From positions 310,001-374,000 of the forward strand of contig NZ_CALKHS010000004.1 in NCBI RefSeq assembly GCF_937988725.1: 64,000 bases of DNA, in the 5' to 3' direction. The notes beneath the pieces are model-generated. The model worked only from the letters and a program-made list of their open reading frames with translations. It made no database searches and was not told where the DNA came from. The stretch's first letter is position 1; the number at the start of each line of letters is the position of its first letter. The translations under genes were made by a program, and so were the position numbers. The stretch is from an uncultured Castellaniella sp. (lineage in GTDB: Bacteria; Pseudomonadota; Gammaproteobacteria; Burkholderiales; Burkholderiaceae_B). Of this stretch, positions 51,969 through 61,191 are shown piece after piece.

Positions 51969-51989
51969 TCAAACGATCGTTTGAATTTA
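51964..51989. promoter_or_regulatory. 26-bp perfect palindrome, probable TetR-family fatty-acid regulator operator
   Basis: Half-site TAAATTCAAACGA followed by its exact reverse complement, with no mismatch. The core CAAAC-GATC-GTTTG fits the G/CAAAC-N(2-4)-GTTTG/C motif known for PsrA-type TetR regulators of fatty-acid breakdown in Pseudomonas. It overlaps the promoter and lies 67 bases before the dehydrogenase start. The regulator gene is not in this window. Confidence 0.8.
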
Positions 51990-52056
51990 TATGAGACCCG
52001 GCCGTCCGGCTCTGGCGCCGAGCCAGCCGGACGGCCAACCATCCGGAGACCTGGAG

Positions 52057-53862
52057 ATGCCCGACTTTAAAGCCCCCTTGCGCGAGATCCGTTTCGTGCG
52101 CGACGAGGTTCTGAATTATCCCGACCACTATCAGTCCCTGCCGGGCTGCGAAGAAGCCACGCCGGACATGGTCAATGCCATCCTGGAAGAAGGCGCGAAA
52201 TTCTGTCAGGACGTGCTGGCGCCCCTGAACCCGGTCGGCGATCGCGAGGGCTGCACCTGGTCGCCGGAGGGCGTCGCCACCCCCAAGGGCTTCAAGGAAG
52301 CCTACGCCCGGTACGTGGAAGGCGGCTGGCCGGCGCTGTCGCACGATCCCGCCCATGGCGGCCAGGGCCTGCCCGAATCGCTGGGCATGGCCATCAGCGA
52401 ACTGATGGGCGAGGCCAACTGGGCCTGGGGCATGTATCCCGGCCTGTCGCATGGCGCCATGAACACCTTGCAGGCGCATGGCACGCCGGAACAGCAGAAG
52501 ACCTATCTGGAGCCCCTGGTATCCGGGAAATGGACGGGTACCATGTGCCTGACCGAGCCGCATTGCGGGACCGACCTGGGCATGCTGCGCACCCGTGCAG
52601 AGCCCCAGGCCGACGGCAGCTACCGGATCAGCGGGACCAAGATCTTCATTTCCGCTGGCGAACACGACATGGCGGAAAACATCGTGCACATCGTGCTGGC
52701 CCGCCTGCCGGACGCCCCGGCGGGAACCAAGGGCATTTCCCTGTTCATCGTGCCGAAATTCCTGCCGGACGGGCAGGGCGGCCCTGGCGAGCGCAATGCC
52801 GTCAGCTGCGGGTCCATCGAGCACAAGATGGGCATCCACGGCAATGCCACCTGCGTCATGAATTTCGACGAAGCCACGGGCTTTCTGATCGGCGCGGCCA
52901 ACAAGGGCCTGAACTGCATGTTCACCTTCATGAACACGGCGCGGCTGGGCACGGCCATCCAGGGCCTGGCGCACGCCGAGGTCGCCTTCCAGGGGGCGAA
53001 CCGGTACGCCCGTGAGCGCCTGCAGATGCGGGCGCTCAGCGGCCCGAAATTCCCGGAGCAGCCGGCCGACCCCATCATCGTGCACCCCGACGTGCGCCGC
53101 ATGCTGCTGACCATCAAGGCCTTCGCCGAAGGCAATCGCGCGTTGCTGTACTACGCCGCGCAGCAGGTGGACATCGCCCATTACAGCCAGGATGCCGAAC
53201 AACGCGAACTGGCGGACAAGCTGCTCAGCTTCCTGACGCCGATCGCCAAGGCCTTCATGACGGAAACCGGCTTCGAGGCCGCCAACCTGGGGGTTCAGGT
53301 GTTCGGCGGCCACGGCTATATCGCCGAGCACGGGATGGAGCAGAACGTGCGCGACAGCCGTATTTCCATGCTGTACGAAGGCACCACCGGCGTGCAGGCG
53401 CTGGATCTGCTGGGCCGCAAGGTGCTGATGACCCAGGGCGAAACCCTGCGGGCCTTCACCAAGATCGTGCACCAGTTCTGCAAGGCGCAAAGCGGCAACC
53501 GGGCGATCTCGGAATTCGTCAAGCCGCTGGCCGAGCTGAACAAGGAATGGGGCAGCCTGACCATGAAGATCGGCATGTCCGCCATGACCAACCGCGAAGC
53601 CGTGGGCGCGGCCTCGGTCGATTACCTGATGTATTCCGGCTACGTGACCCTGGCGTATTTCTGGGCCGACATGGCGCGGGTCGCCGCCGAGAAACTGAAG
53701 GCGGGCGAGGGCGACAAGGCCTTCTATCAGGCCAAGCTGCACACGGCCCGCTTCTACTTCACCCGCATCCTGCCGCGCACCCTGGCGCATGCGGAAGCCA
53801 TGAAGGCGGGGCCCGACGTGCTGCTGGACCTGCCGGCCGAGGATTTCGCCCTGGGCTATTGA
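52057..53862 (+). CDS. Large acyl-CoA dehydrogenase (DmdC/FadE-like, C-terminal extension)
   Basis: FAD-dependent oxidation of an acyl-CoA to the enoyl-CoA. At 601 residues it belongs to the long subgroup that includes 3-methylmercaptopropionyl-CoA dehydrogenase and many fatty-acyl-CoA enzymes. It has MPDFKAPLREIRFVRDEVLN at the start, the FAD/substrate motif MCLTEPHCGTDLGMLRTRA, GTKIFISAGEHDM, and the catalytic Glu in ISMLYEGTTGVQALDLLGRK. A C-terminal helical domain follows (about 470-601). GGAG precedes ATG 52057. The upstream palindrome suggests repression lifted by fatty acids or acyl-CoA. The exact substrate is unknown. Confidence 0.92.
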   Translation: MPDFKAPLREIRFVRDEVLNYPDHYQSLPGCEEATPDMVNAILEEGAKFCQDVLAPLNPVGDREGCTWSPEGVATPKGFKEAYARYVEGGWPALSHDPAHGGQGLPESLGMAISELMGEANWAWGMYPGLSHGAMNTLQAHGTPEQQKTYLEPLVSGKWTGTMCLTEPHCGTDLGMLRTRAEPQADGSYRISGTKIFISAGEHDMAENIVHIVLARLPDAPAGTKGISLFIVPKFLPDGQGGPGERNAVSCGSIEHKMGIHGNATCVMNFDEATGFLIGAANKGLNCMFTFMNTARLGTAIQGLAHAEVAFQGANRYARERLQMRALSGPKFPEQPADPIIVHPDVRRMLLTIKAFAEGNRALLYYAAQQVDIAHYSQDAEQRELADKLLSFLTPIAKAFMTETGFEAANLGVQVFGGHGYIAEHGMEQNVRDSRISMLYEGTTGVQALDLLGRKVLMTQGETLRAFTKIVHQFCKAQSGNRAISEFVKPLAELNKEWGSLTMKIGMSAMTNREAVGAASVDYLMYSGYVTLAYFWADMARVAAEKLKAGEGDKAFYQAKLHTARFYFTRILPRTLAHAEAMKAGPDVLLDLPAEDFALGY

Positions 53863-53929
53863 CCGCTGGGCCGGGGTCGATCCCGCGACAGCGGTACACT
53901 GGCCGCTTTGCCTCGCCTGCGACCCCGAC

Positions 53930-54814
53930 ATGCTGTTGACCCTGCTGAACATCGTCCTGCCCGTGTTTGCCGTGGCTGCCCTGGGCTATGTCTTCGGGCG
54001 GCGCCAGGCCCGGGCGCCGGACATGGGTTTCGTCAATCACGCCAATGTGATGGTGTTTTGCCCGGCGCTGGTGTTTTCCGCCCTGCTGGCCAATCCGGTG
54101 GATCTGAGCCGGGGCTGGCCGCTGATGGCGGCGACCGCGCTGATCGTCATCGTGCCGGGGCTGCTGCTGCTCTGCGTGCGCCGTCCGGGGGTGTCGCGCC
54201 CGGCCTTTCTGGTGCCGGGCATGTTCCGCAACACCGGCAATATCGGCATTCCCCTGATGATGCTGGCCTACGGCAAGGACCTGCTGGGCGACATCGTCAT
54301 GGTGTTCGTGCTGTCGAACCTGCTGCATTTTTCCCTGGGGCTGTATCTGCTGTCGCGGGGCCGCAACCGCTGGCTGTGGCTGCGCAATCCGAATGTCTGG
54401 GCGGCCGTCCTGGGGGTCGGGATGGCCCCGTACCGGCACTGGATCCCGGACTTCGTGACGACGTCCATCGATCTGACCGGGCAGATCGCCATTCCCCTGA
54501 TGCTGTTCGCCCTGGGGGTGCGGCTGTCGCAGGACCGGATCGAGCAGCTGGGCCTGGCGCTGCGCATCAACGTGCTGTATTTGCTGGCGGGACTGCTGAC
54601 GCTGCCGTTCGTGCTGTGGCTGCTGCCGCTGACCCCCGAATGGTCGCGGCTGATCATCCTGTCGGCGATGCTGCCGCCGGCCGTGCTGAACTACCTGCTG
54701 TCGGAACAATACAAGGTGGAGCCGAAGACGGTGGCCAGCGTGGTGCTGCTGGGCAATCTGCTGTCCGTGGGGGTGATCCCGCTGGTGGTCTGGGCGACCC
54801 TGAGCTGGATCTGA
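53930..54814 (+). CDS. AEC-family transporter (auxin-efflux-carrier fold)
   Basis: A 294-residue inner-membrane protein with about ten helices in two repeats. It starts LLTLLNIVLPVFAVAALGYV, has the crossover motif GMFRNTGNIGIPLMMLAYG in the first repeat and DLTGQIAIPLMLFALGVRLS in the second, the pattern of malonate/lactate-type or auxin-type carriers. It lies 67 bases after the dehydrogenase and could share its transcript, so a carboxylic-acid substrate is possible. It ends before the palindrome cluster. Confidence 0.87.
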   Translation: MLLTLLNIVLPVFAVAALGYVFGRRQARAPDMGFVNHANVMVFCPALVFSALLANPVDLSRGWPLMAATALIVIVPGLLLLCVRRPGVSRPAFLVPGMFRNTGNIGIPLMMLAYGKDLLGDIVMVFVLSNLLHFSLGLYLLSRGRNRWLWLRNPNVWAAVLGVGMAPYRHWIPDFVTTSIDLTGQIAIPLMLFALGVRLSQDRIEQLGLALRINVLYLLAGLLTLPFVLWLLPLTPEWSRLIILSAMLPPAVLNYLLSEQYKVEPKTVASVVLLGNLLSVGVIPLVVWATLSWI

Positions 54815-54826
54815 CTGGACGCGAAA

Positions 54827-55037
54827 CAGCCCTTGCGGGCTGATCTGCGCCTGTCAGATCCGAGCCGCTTGCAAGCGGCGAGGCGGACGGATATCCCGAT
54901 CCGGGATCCGAACCGGCAGGCGCGGATCCGGATCAGTTCGCAGGGGCTTTGTCTCGGCTTGTGGCAGCCCCCCACGTCGCGGCCTGCAGGCCGCTCCGAT
55001 TCGGCAGGCGTACATCAGCCCGCAGGGGCTGATGTAC
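54827..55037. repeat. Cluster of palindromes and hairpins between the AEC gene and minE
   Basis: Within 211 bases there are at least seven inverted repeats: CAGCCC-TTGC-GGGCTG (54827-54842), ATCTG/CAGAT (54843-54859), perfect palindrome GCCGCTTGCAAGCGGC (54864-54879), ATCCCG-ATC-CGGGAT (54893-54907), GGGGCT/AGCCCC (54943-54971), perfect palindrome GCGGCCTGCAGGCCGC (54979-54994), and a 12-bp stem GTACATCAGCCC-GCAG-GGGCTGATGTAC (55010-55037). No T runs follow. The last hairpin overlaps the final codons of minE. It may serve as a multi-hairpin transcription barrier between two converging genes, or be a REP-like array. Confidence 0.8.
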
Positions 55038-55299
55038 GTCCGGCCTCATCCTGCGGCATCTCGATCTTCACTTCCAGGACTTCCAGGGAATCCTGGCGGT
55101 CCAGGTTGACCTTGATGTCATCCGGGTTGATCTTCACGTATTTCGAGATGACCGCGATCAGTTCCTGCTGCATCTGCTGCAGGAAGTCCGGGCTGTTGCC
55201 GCTGCTGCGTTCGTTGATCAGAATGAGTTGCAGGCGGTCTTTGGCGATGCTGGCCGAGTTCTTCTTTGATCCGCCGCGCAGAAAGTCCAGGAACGACAT
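55015..55299 (-). CDS. minE: Cell-division topological specificity factor MinE
   Basis: Drives MinD off the membrane so that MinCD oscillates and division happens at midcell. The 94 residues have the MinD-interacting N-terminal part (MSFLDFLRGGSKKNSASIAK, then RLQLILINER) and the C-terminal dimer domain (SLEVLEVKIEMPQ). The tail after EMPQ (DEAGRTSAPAG) is longer than the usual end of MinE in related bacteria and its last codons are inside the hairpin at 55010-55037. It lies two bases after minD. Confidence 0.95.
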   Translation of the reverse strand: MSFLDFLRGGSKKNSASIAKDRLQLILINERSSGNSPDFLQQMQQELIAVISKYVKINPDDIKVNLDRQDSLEVLEVKIEMPQDEAGRTSAPAG

Positions 55300-55301
55300 G
55301 C

Positions 55302-56117
55302 TTATTTACCCCCGAAAAGCCGTTTGAACAGGCCCGGCTTCTCGTAGTCGACGAAACGCATCGGTTTTTCCTCGCCCAGGTAGCGGTCGATCACGTCCCG
55401 ATACGCCTGGGCCACGTCGGTGTCGTCTTTGTGGATGGCGGGGACGCCTTCGTTGGAGGCCTGCAGGACGGTTTCGGATTCCGGGATCACGCCGATCAGG
55501 CGGATGCGCAGGATGTCCTCGATGTCGCCCAGCGACAGCATTTCGCCGTCGGCCACCCGCTTGGCGTTGTAGCGGGTGAGCAGCAGGTGTTCCTTGATGG
55601 GGTCTTCGCCTTTCTCGGCGCGGCGCGATTTAGCGGACAGGATCCCCAGGATGCGGTCGGAGTCGCGCACGGAGGAGACTTCCGGGTTGGTGACGACCAG
55701 GGCGTCGTCGGCGAAATACGAGGCCATGAGGGCGCCGGTTTCGATCCCGGCGGGCGAGTCGCAGACGATATATTCGAAATCCATGGCCTGCAGGTCGTTC
55801 AGGACCTTTTCCACGCCTTCGCGGGTCAGGGCTTCCTTGTCGCGGGTCTGCGAGGCCGGCAGGATGTAGAGGTTTTCAAGCTGCTTGTCGCGGATCAGCG
55901 CCTGGTTCAGCGTGGCTTCGCCCTGGATGACGTTGACGAAGTCGTATACGACACGCCGTTCGCAACCCATGATCAGGTCCAGGTTGCGCAGGCCGACGTC
56001 AAAGTCGATGACGGCGGTCTTGTGGCCGCGCATGGCCAGGCCGGCCGAAAAGCTCGCGCTGGTGGTGGTCTTGCCCACGCCCCCCTTGCCGGAAGTGACT
56101 ACAACGATGCGCGCCAT
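55302..56117 (-). CDS. minD: Septum-site-determining ATPase MinD
   Basis: Membrane-bound ParA-type ATPase that recruits MinC and responds to MinE. The 271 residues have the deviant Walker A VTSGKGGVGKTTTSA at the start and switch motif DFDVGLRNLD. DSPAGIETGA follows, and the C-terminal amphipathic membrane-targeting helix is KPGLFKRLFGGK. It is encoded in the order minC, minD, minE. Confidence 0.97.
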   Translation of the reverse strand: MARIVVVTSGKGGVGKTTTSASFSAGLAMRGHKTAVIDFDVGLRNLDLIMGCERRVVYDFVNVIQGEATLNQALIRDKQLENLYILPASQTRDKEALTREGVEKVLNDLQAMDFEYIVCDSPAGIETGALMASYFADDALVVTNPEVSSVRDSDRILGILSAKSRRAEKGEDPIKEHLLLTRYNAKRVADGEMLSLGDIEDILRIRLIGVIPESETVLQASNEGVPAIHKDDTDVAQAYRDVIDRYLGEEKPMRFVDYEKPGLFKRLFGGK

Positions 56118-56220
56118 GGTGTTGGTATTCCCCTGTTTTCAAAGTTCATGACATCGTAAAGCAAAATACCGTGATACATCGGGTGTGTCGTGGCCGAACG
56201 TATCCGTATTTGACGATTTT

Positions 56221-57000
56221 TTAGAGCGCCCGGATCCGCAGCGTTTCGCCGTCCAGCGTGATCTGGGCTGGCTGATTATGCAGTGTTTCGGGCAAACGGG
56301 TTTCGACCACCCGGTAGACGCCCGCGATGGCCAGCAGTTCCGGGTCCAGCTGGGTGGTCAGGATCATGGCGTCGGCGCGCCCCTGGGCGCCGGCCATGGC
56401 CTTGCCGCGCAGAGGGCCGTAGACGTGGATGTGGCCGTCGGCGATGACTTCGGCGCCCTGGCTGACCTGACCCATGACGATCAGGTCGCCGCCCTTGGCG
56501 TAGATGCGCTGGCCCGACCGGAGCGGGTGGCGGATGACCAGGGTCTGGCTGGAGCCGGCTTCCGTGGTCTTGGGCACTTCCGGCAGCGCCGGCGCGGCTG
56601 CGGCCGGGGCCGGGACCGGAGCCGGAGCCAGGGTGGCGGCGGGCGCCTCTTCCCGCGCGCCGGCGGCGTCCGTGGCGCCTGTGGCGGGCCGGCTGGCCGA
56701 AGCGTCCAGCGGGGCCAGGCCGGCCTTCAGGGCCGACGTCTGCAGGTCGGAGTCGATCTGGACCCCGATGGGATGCAGGTGGTGCTTGCGCAGGGCGGCG
56801 GTCAGGACCTTCCAGTCGGGCGCGTCGTCCAGGCCCAGGGCGTCCAGGATGACGGGTTCGTTTTCGTAGAAGGAGCCGGCTTCGCGCATGCGCTCGTCCA
56901 GCGCCTTCAGCAGGGCGCCGGTGTCGGCCGTGTGCAGCACGGCGCGCAAGGTATAGAGCGTCGCGCTCTTGAAGTCCAGGGTGTCGGATCGGCTAGCCAT
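56221..57000 (-). CDS. minC: Septum-site-determining protein MinC
   Basis: Inhibits FtsZ polymerisation away from midcell. The 259 residues have an N-terminal FtsZ-inhibiting domain (about 1-105, from LDFKSATLYTLRAVLHTADT) and a C-terminal beta-helix that binds MinD (from QTLVIRHPLRSGQRIYAKGG and DLIVMGQVSQGAEVIADGHI). They are joined by a long Ala/Pro-rich linker (about 105-150). The linker is longer than in E. coli MinC (231 residues in all). ATG 57000 is eight bases past the glnS stop. 103 bases separate it from minD. Confidence 0.95.
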   Translation of the reverse strand: MASRSDTLDFKSATLYTLRAVLHTADTGALLKALDERMREAGSFYENEPVILDALGLDDAPDWKVLTAALRKHHLHPIGVQIDSDLQTSALKAGLAPLDASASRPATGATDAAGAREEAPAATLAPAPVPAPAAAAPALPEVPKTTEAGSSQTLVIRHPLRSGQRIYAKGGDLIVMGQVSQGAEVIADGHIHVYGPLRGKAMAGAQGRADAMILTTQLDPELLAIAGVYRVVETRLPETLHNQPAQITLDGETLRIRAL

Positions 57001-57008
57001 GGCGCACG

Positions 57009-58760
<1,752 letters not shown>

Positions 58761-58792
58761 ACTGTCCGGTGCATAATAAACTAGCGCACATT

Positions 58793-60142
58793 ATGACTCA
58801 AACCGCATGGGTTCTGTCGCTGACCCAGTTCTATTTGGGGCTGGGTTTCATGCTGTTCTTCCTGGCGCTGGAACTCGGCCTGGCGTGGGTGCTGTTCGTC
58901 CTGCGCCTGCGCGCCCGCCATGGGGGCGCCGCGCTGCTGGCCTACCGCTTCTGGGTGCGCATCTACGCGCTGGCCCTGATCATCGGCTTCGCGGCCAGCC
59001 TGCCCCTGTTGCTGCAGCTGGGCACGCTCTGGCCCGATTTCATGGATCGCGCCGGCGAAGTGGCCGGACCGCTGCTGGCCATGGCCATCCTCACCGCCTT
59101 CATCTTCAAGTCCTGCTTCCTGGGGGCCATGCTGTACGGCCAGCGCTCGCTGTCCGACCGGGCGCATACGGCGGTCGTCGGTATGGTGGCGCTGGGCACG
59201 TCCCTGACGGCCTGGTGGATCGTGGTGCTGCTGGCCTGGCTGCAGTGGCCGGTGGGCACGACGCTGGCGGACAACCATTACCAGATCACCAGCTGGCCCG
59301 ACCTGCTGGGCGGGGCCGCGCCGGCCCTGTTCGGGGTGCTGGTGTCGGGCGGCCTGATGCTGGCGGCCACGCTGATGCTGTCGATCACGGCCCAGCGCAC
59401 GCGCTCGCGGCCCAGCGACGAAGGCGACCGGGCGGTGTTTGCGGGCGGGGCCTGGCTGCTGCTGGTCGCGCTGATCCTGCAGGTCGCCCTGGCGGGTTGG
59501 CTGGGGCGTCAATTGCTGCCGGTCCAGCCGGCCCGGGTGGCCGCGGTCGTGCCGCAGTGGCAGAGCGGGCCGGCCGAACGTCTGTCCCTGCTGGCCTGGC
59601 TGGATGTGCCGGCCGGCCGCAATGCCTGGGTGCTGACCGGTCCCGCCGTTCCGCCGGACTGGCTGCCCGGGGCGACGGCGGTGGATGGCGGCGTGATGGA
59701 CAAGGTCCAGGGGCTGGATGACCTGATGGGCATGCGGCCTCCCGTCTGGCTGACTTATGCCAGTTCGCGCCTGGCCGTCCTGCTGACGGGAGCGCTGGCC
59801 GTGATGGCCCTGATCGCCTGGTGGCGGGGGCGCCGTCTGGGCTTCGAGCCCGACAGTCTGAGCGATTCCGGCCGCGCCGGGCTGCGCGTCATGGCCTGGG
59901 TGGCGCTGGGGGTGCAGGCGGCCGGATGGGGGCATTTGCTGGTGGGCAGCCTGCCGTATGCCATCTACGGCACCGTCACCCTCAGGGAAATCGGCACGGT
60001 GCAGTCGCCGGACAGCCTCTGGCTGGTCCTCGGGCTGCAGATCCTGGTGTATGGCGCCCTGGCCCTGGGGTTCCGCCAGCTGCTGGGCCATACCCTGCGC
60101 TACGGCGTGGTGCCGGTCGCTCGTCATCGGGGGCGCGCATGA
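58793..60142 (+). CDS. CydA-like membrane protein lacking all haem ligands of cytochrome bd
   Basis: A 449-residue, about nine-helix protein of the cytochrome bd subunit I family. An ungapped alignment with E. coli CydA holds over about 100 residues (FWVRIYALALIIGFAASLPL through AWLQWPV), with VALGTSLTAWWIVV against VALGSNLSALWILV. Yet the haem ligands His19, His186, Met393 and Glu445 correspond to Met20, Gly181, Ala328 and Ala. The proton-path Glu99 and Glu107 are Ala98 and Lys106. The Q loop is short and lacks its Lys/Glu pair. So it cannot be a normal oxidase subunit. The start may instead be GTG 58769, as neither has a clear Shine-Dalgarno. It overlaps cydB by four bases. Confidence 0.85.
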   Translation: MTQTAWVLSLTQFYLGLGFMLFFLALELGLAWVLFVLRLRARHGGAALLAYRFWVRIYALALIIGFAASLPLLLQLGTLWPDFMDRAGEVAGPLLAMAILTAFIFKSCFLGAMLYGQRSLSDRAHTAVVGMVALGTSLTAWWIVVLLAWLQWPVGTTLADNHYQITSWPDLLGGAAPALFGVLVSGGLMLAATLMLSITAQRTRSRPSDEGDRAVFAGGAWLLLVALILQVALAGWLGRQLLPVQPARVAAVVPQWQSGPAERLSLLAWLDVPAGRNAWVLTGPAVPPDWLPGATAVDGGVMDKVQGLDDLMGMRPPVWLTYASSRLAVLLTGALAVMALIAWWRGRRLGFEPDSLSDSGRAGLRVMAWVALGVQAAGWGHLLVGSLPYAIYGTVTLREIGTVQSPDSLWLVLGLQILVYGALALGFRQLLGHTLRYGVVPVARHRGRA

Positions 60143-61188
60143 TCGATTCTCTGGCCGCCCTGGTGGGCCTGGGGGCGCAGGACCCCGCCTTCTGGATGCC
60201 GCTGGCCCTGATGGGCATCTTCTTCGCCGTGCTCGTGGCCGGCGTGCTGCTCGACGGCTTCGACATCGGCGTGGGCTGCGTCTCCCTGGTGGCGCCGGCC
60301 GCCCTGCGGCCCCGCATGCTCTCTTTGCTGGGACCCTGGCGGGATGCCAATGAGTTCTGGATGTTCCTGGGCATCGGCCTGCTGGCCGCCGCCTTTCCCT
60401 ACGCCTGGTCGCAGACCCTGGGGCGCCTGTATCTGCCCCTGTCCCTGCTGGGGCTGGGGACCTTGCTGCGCTCAGTCTGCTTCGAATGGCGCTTGCGCGC
60501 GCCGGCGGAACGGCAGGGGCCGTGGCAGTTCGGTTTCGGGGCGGGGGCGGTCCTGGTCGCGTTTTCGCACGGCTATCTGCTGGCCCGGGTGGCGGTCGCC
60601 TATCAGACGGGGGCCGGCTATACCGGCTTCGCCGTATTGATGGGGGTGTGCGCGGTGGCCGTCTACGGCCTGCTGGGGGCGGCCTGGCTGATGATGCGCG
60701 AGGCGGGGGAACTCCGGGTCCGCGCGGTCGGCTGGGCGCGGCGCACCTTGCGCTGGAGCGCCGTGGGCGCGGTCGGCGTCTCGGTGGTGCTGGATTTTTC
60801 CAATGCCGGCGTCTTCCTGAAATGGGGCGATGGCCAGCATTGGCTGGCCGTCGGCCTGGTGTGGGGCGCTCTGCTGCTATGTTTCGTGCTCACGGAAATG
60901 ACGCTGCAGCGCATGATCGCGCACAGCTACCGGGCCTCGGCCCTGCCGTATGCGCTGGTGCTGGTGATCGTGCTGCTGCTGCTGGGCGGGCTGGCCTACA
61001 GCTTCTTCCCTTACGTGGTGCTCGACGAAGTCACGCTCTGGGACGCCGCCGCGCCGGTGGCGACGCTGCGGCTGGTCCTGTCGGCCACGGTGATTGCGTT
61101 CCCGGTGGCGCTGATCTTCAATCTCTGGGTGTACTGGCGCATGCTGGGGCGCTCGCGTCCCCCCAGTCCACCGGATTTTCGCGGTTGA
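60139..61188 (+). CDS. CydB-like subunit II of the bd-type complex
   Basis: A 349-residue, about nine-helix protein of the cytochrome bd subunit II family. It keeps the N-terminal VLLDGFDIGVG motif (Asp42, equal to E. coli Asp29), the PWRDANEFWM motif (Asp69, equal to Asp58), LRSVCFEWRL, and the late DEVTLWDAAAPVATL, ending with NLWVYWRMLGR. It is thus much better conserved than its partner. It binds no haem in E. coli bd. There is no room for a CydX-type small subunit, since the next gene starts three bases after its stop. Confidence 0.9.
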   Translation: MIDSLAALVGLGAQDPAFWMPLALMGIFFAVLVAGVLLDGFDIGVGCVSLVAPAALRPRMLSLLGPWRDANEFWMFLGIGLLAAAFPYAWSQTLGRLYLPLSLLGLGTLLRSVCFEWRLRAPAERQGPWQFGFGAGAVLVAFSHGYLLARVAVAYQTGAGYTGFAVLMGVCAVAVYGLLGAAWLMMREAGELRVRAVGWARRTLRWSAVGAVGVSVVLDFSNAGVFLKWGDGQHWLAVGLVWGALLLCFVLTEMTLQRMIAHSYRASALPYALVLVIVLLLLGGLAYSFFPYVVLDEVTLWDAAAPVATLRLVLSATVIAFPVALIFNLWVYWRMLGRSRPPSPPDFRG

Positions 61189-61191
61189 ATC

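Noticed and set aside
58793..60142. The CydA-like gene as a working cytochrome bd oxidase subunit
   Set aside because: Family-level similarity alone would give that name, but all known haem ligands are absent, so terminal-oxidase activity is not supported.
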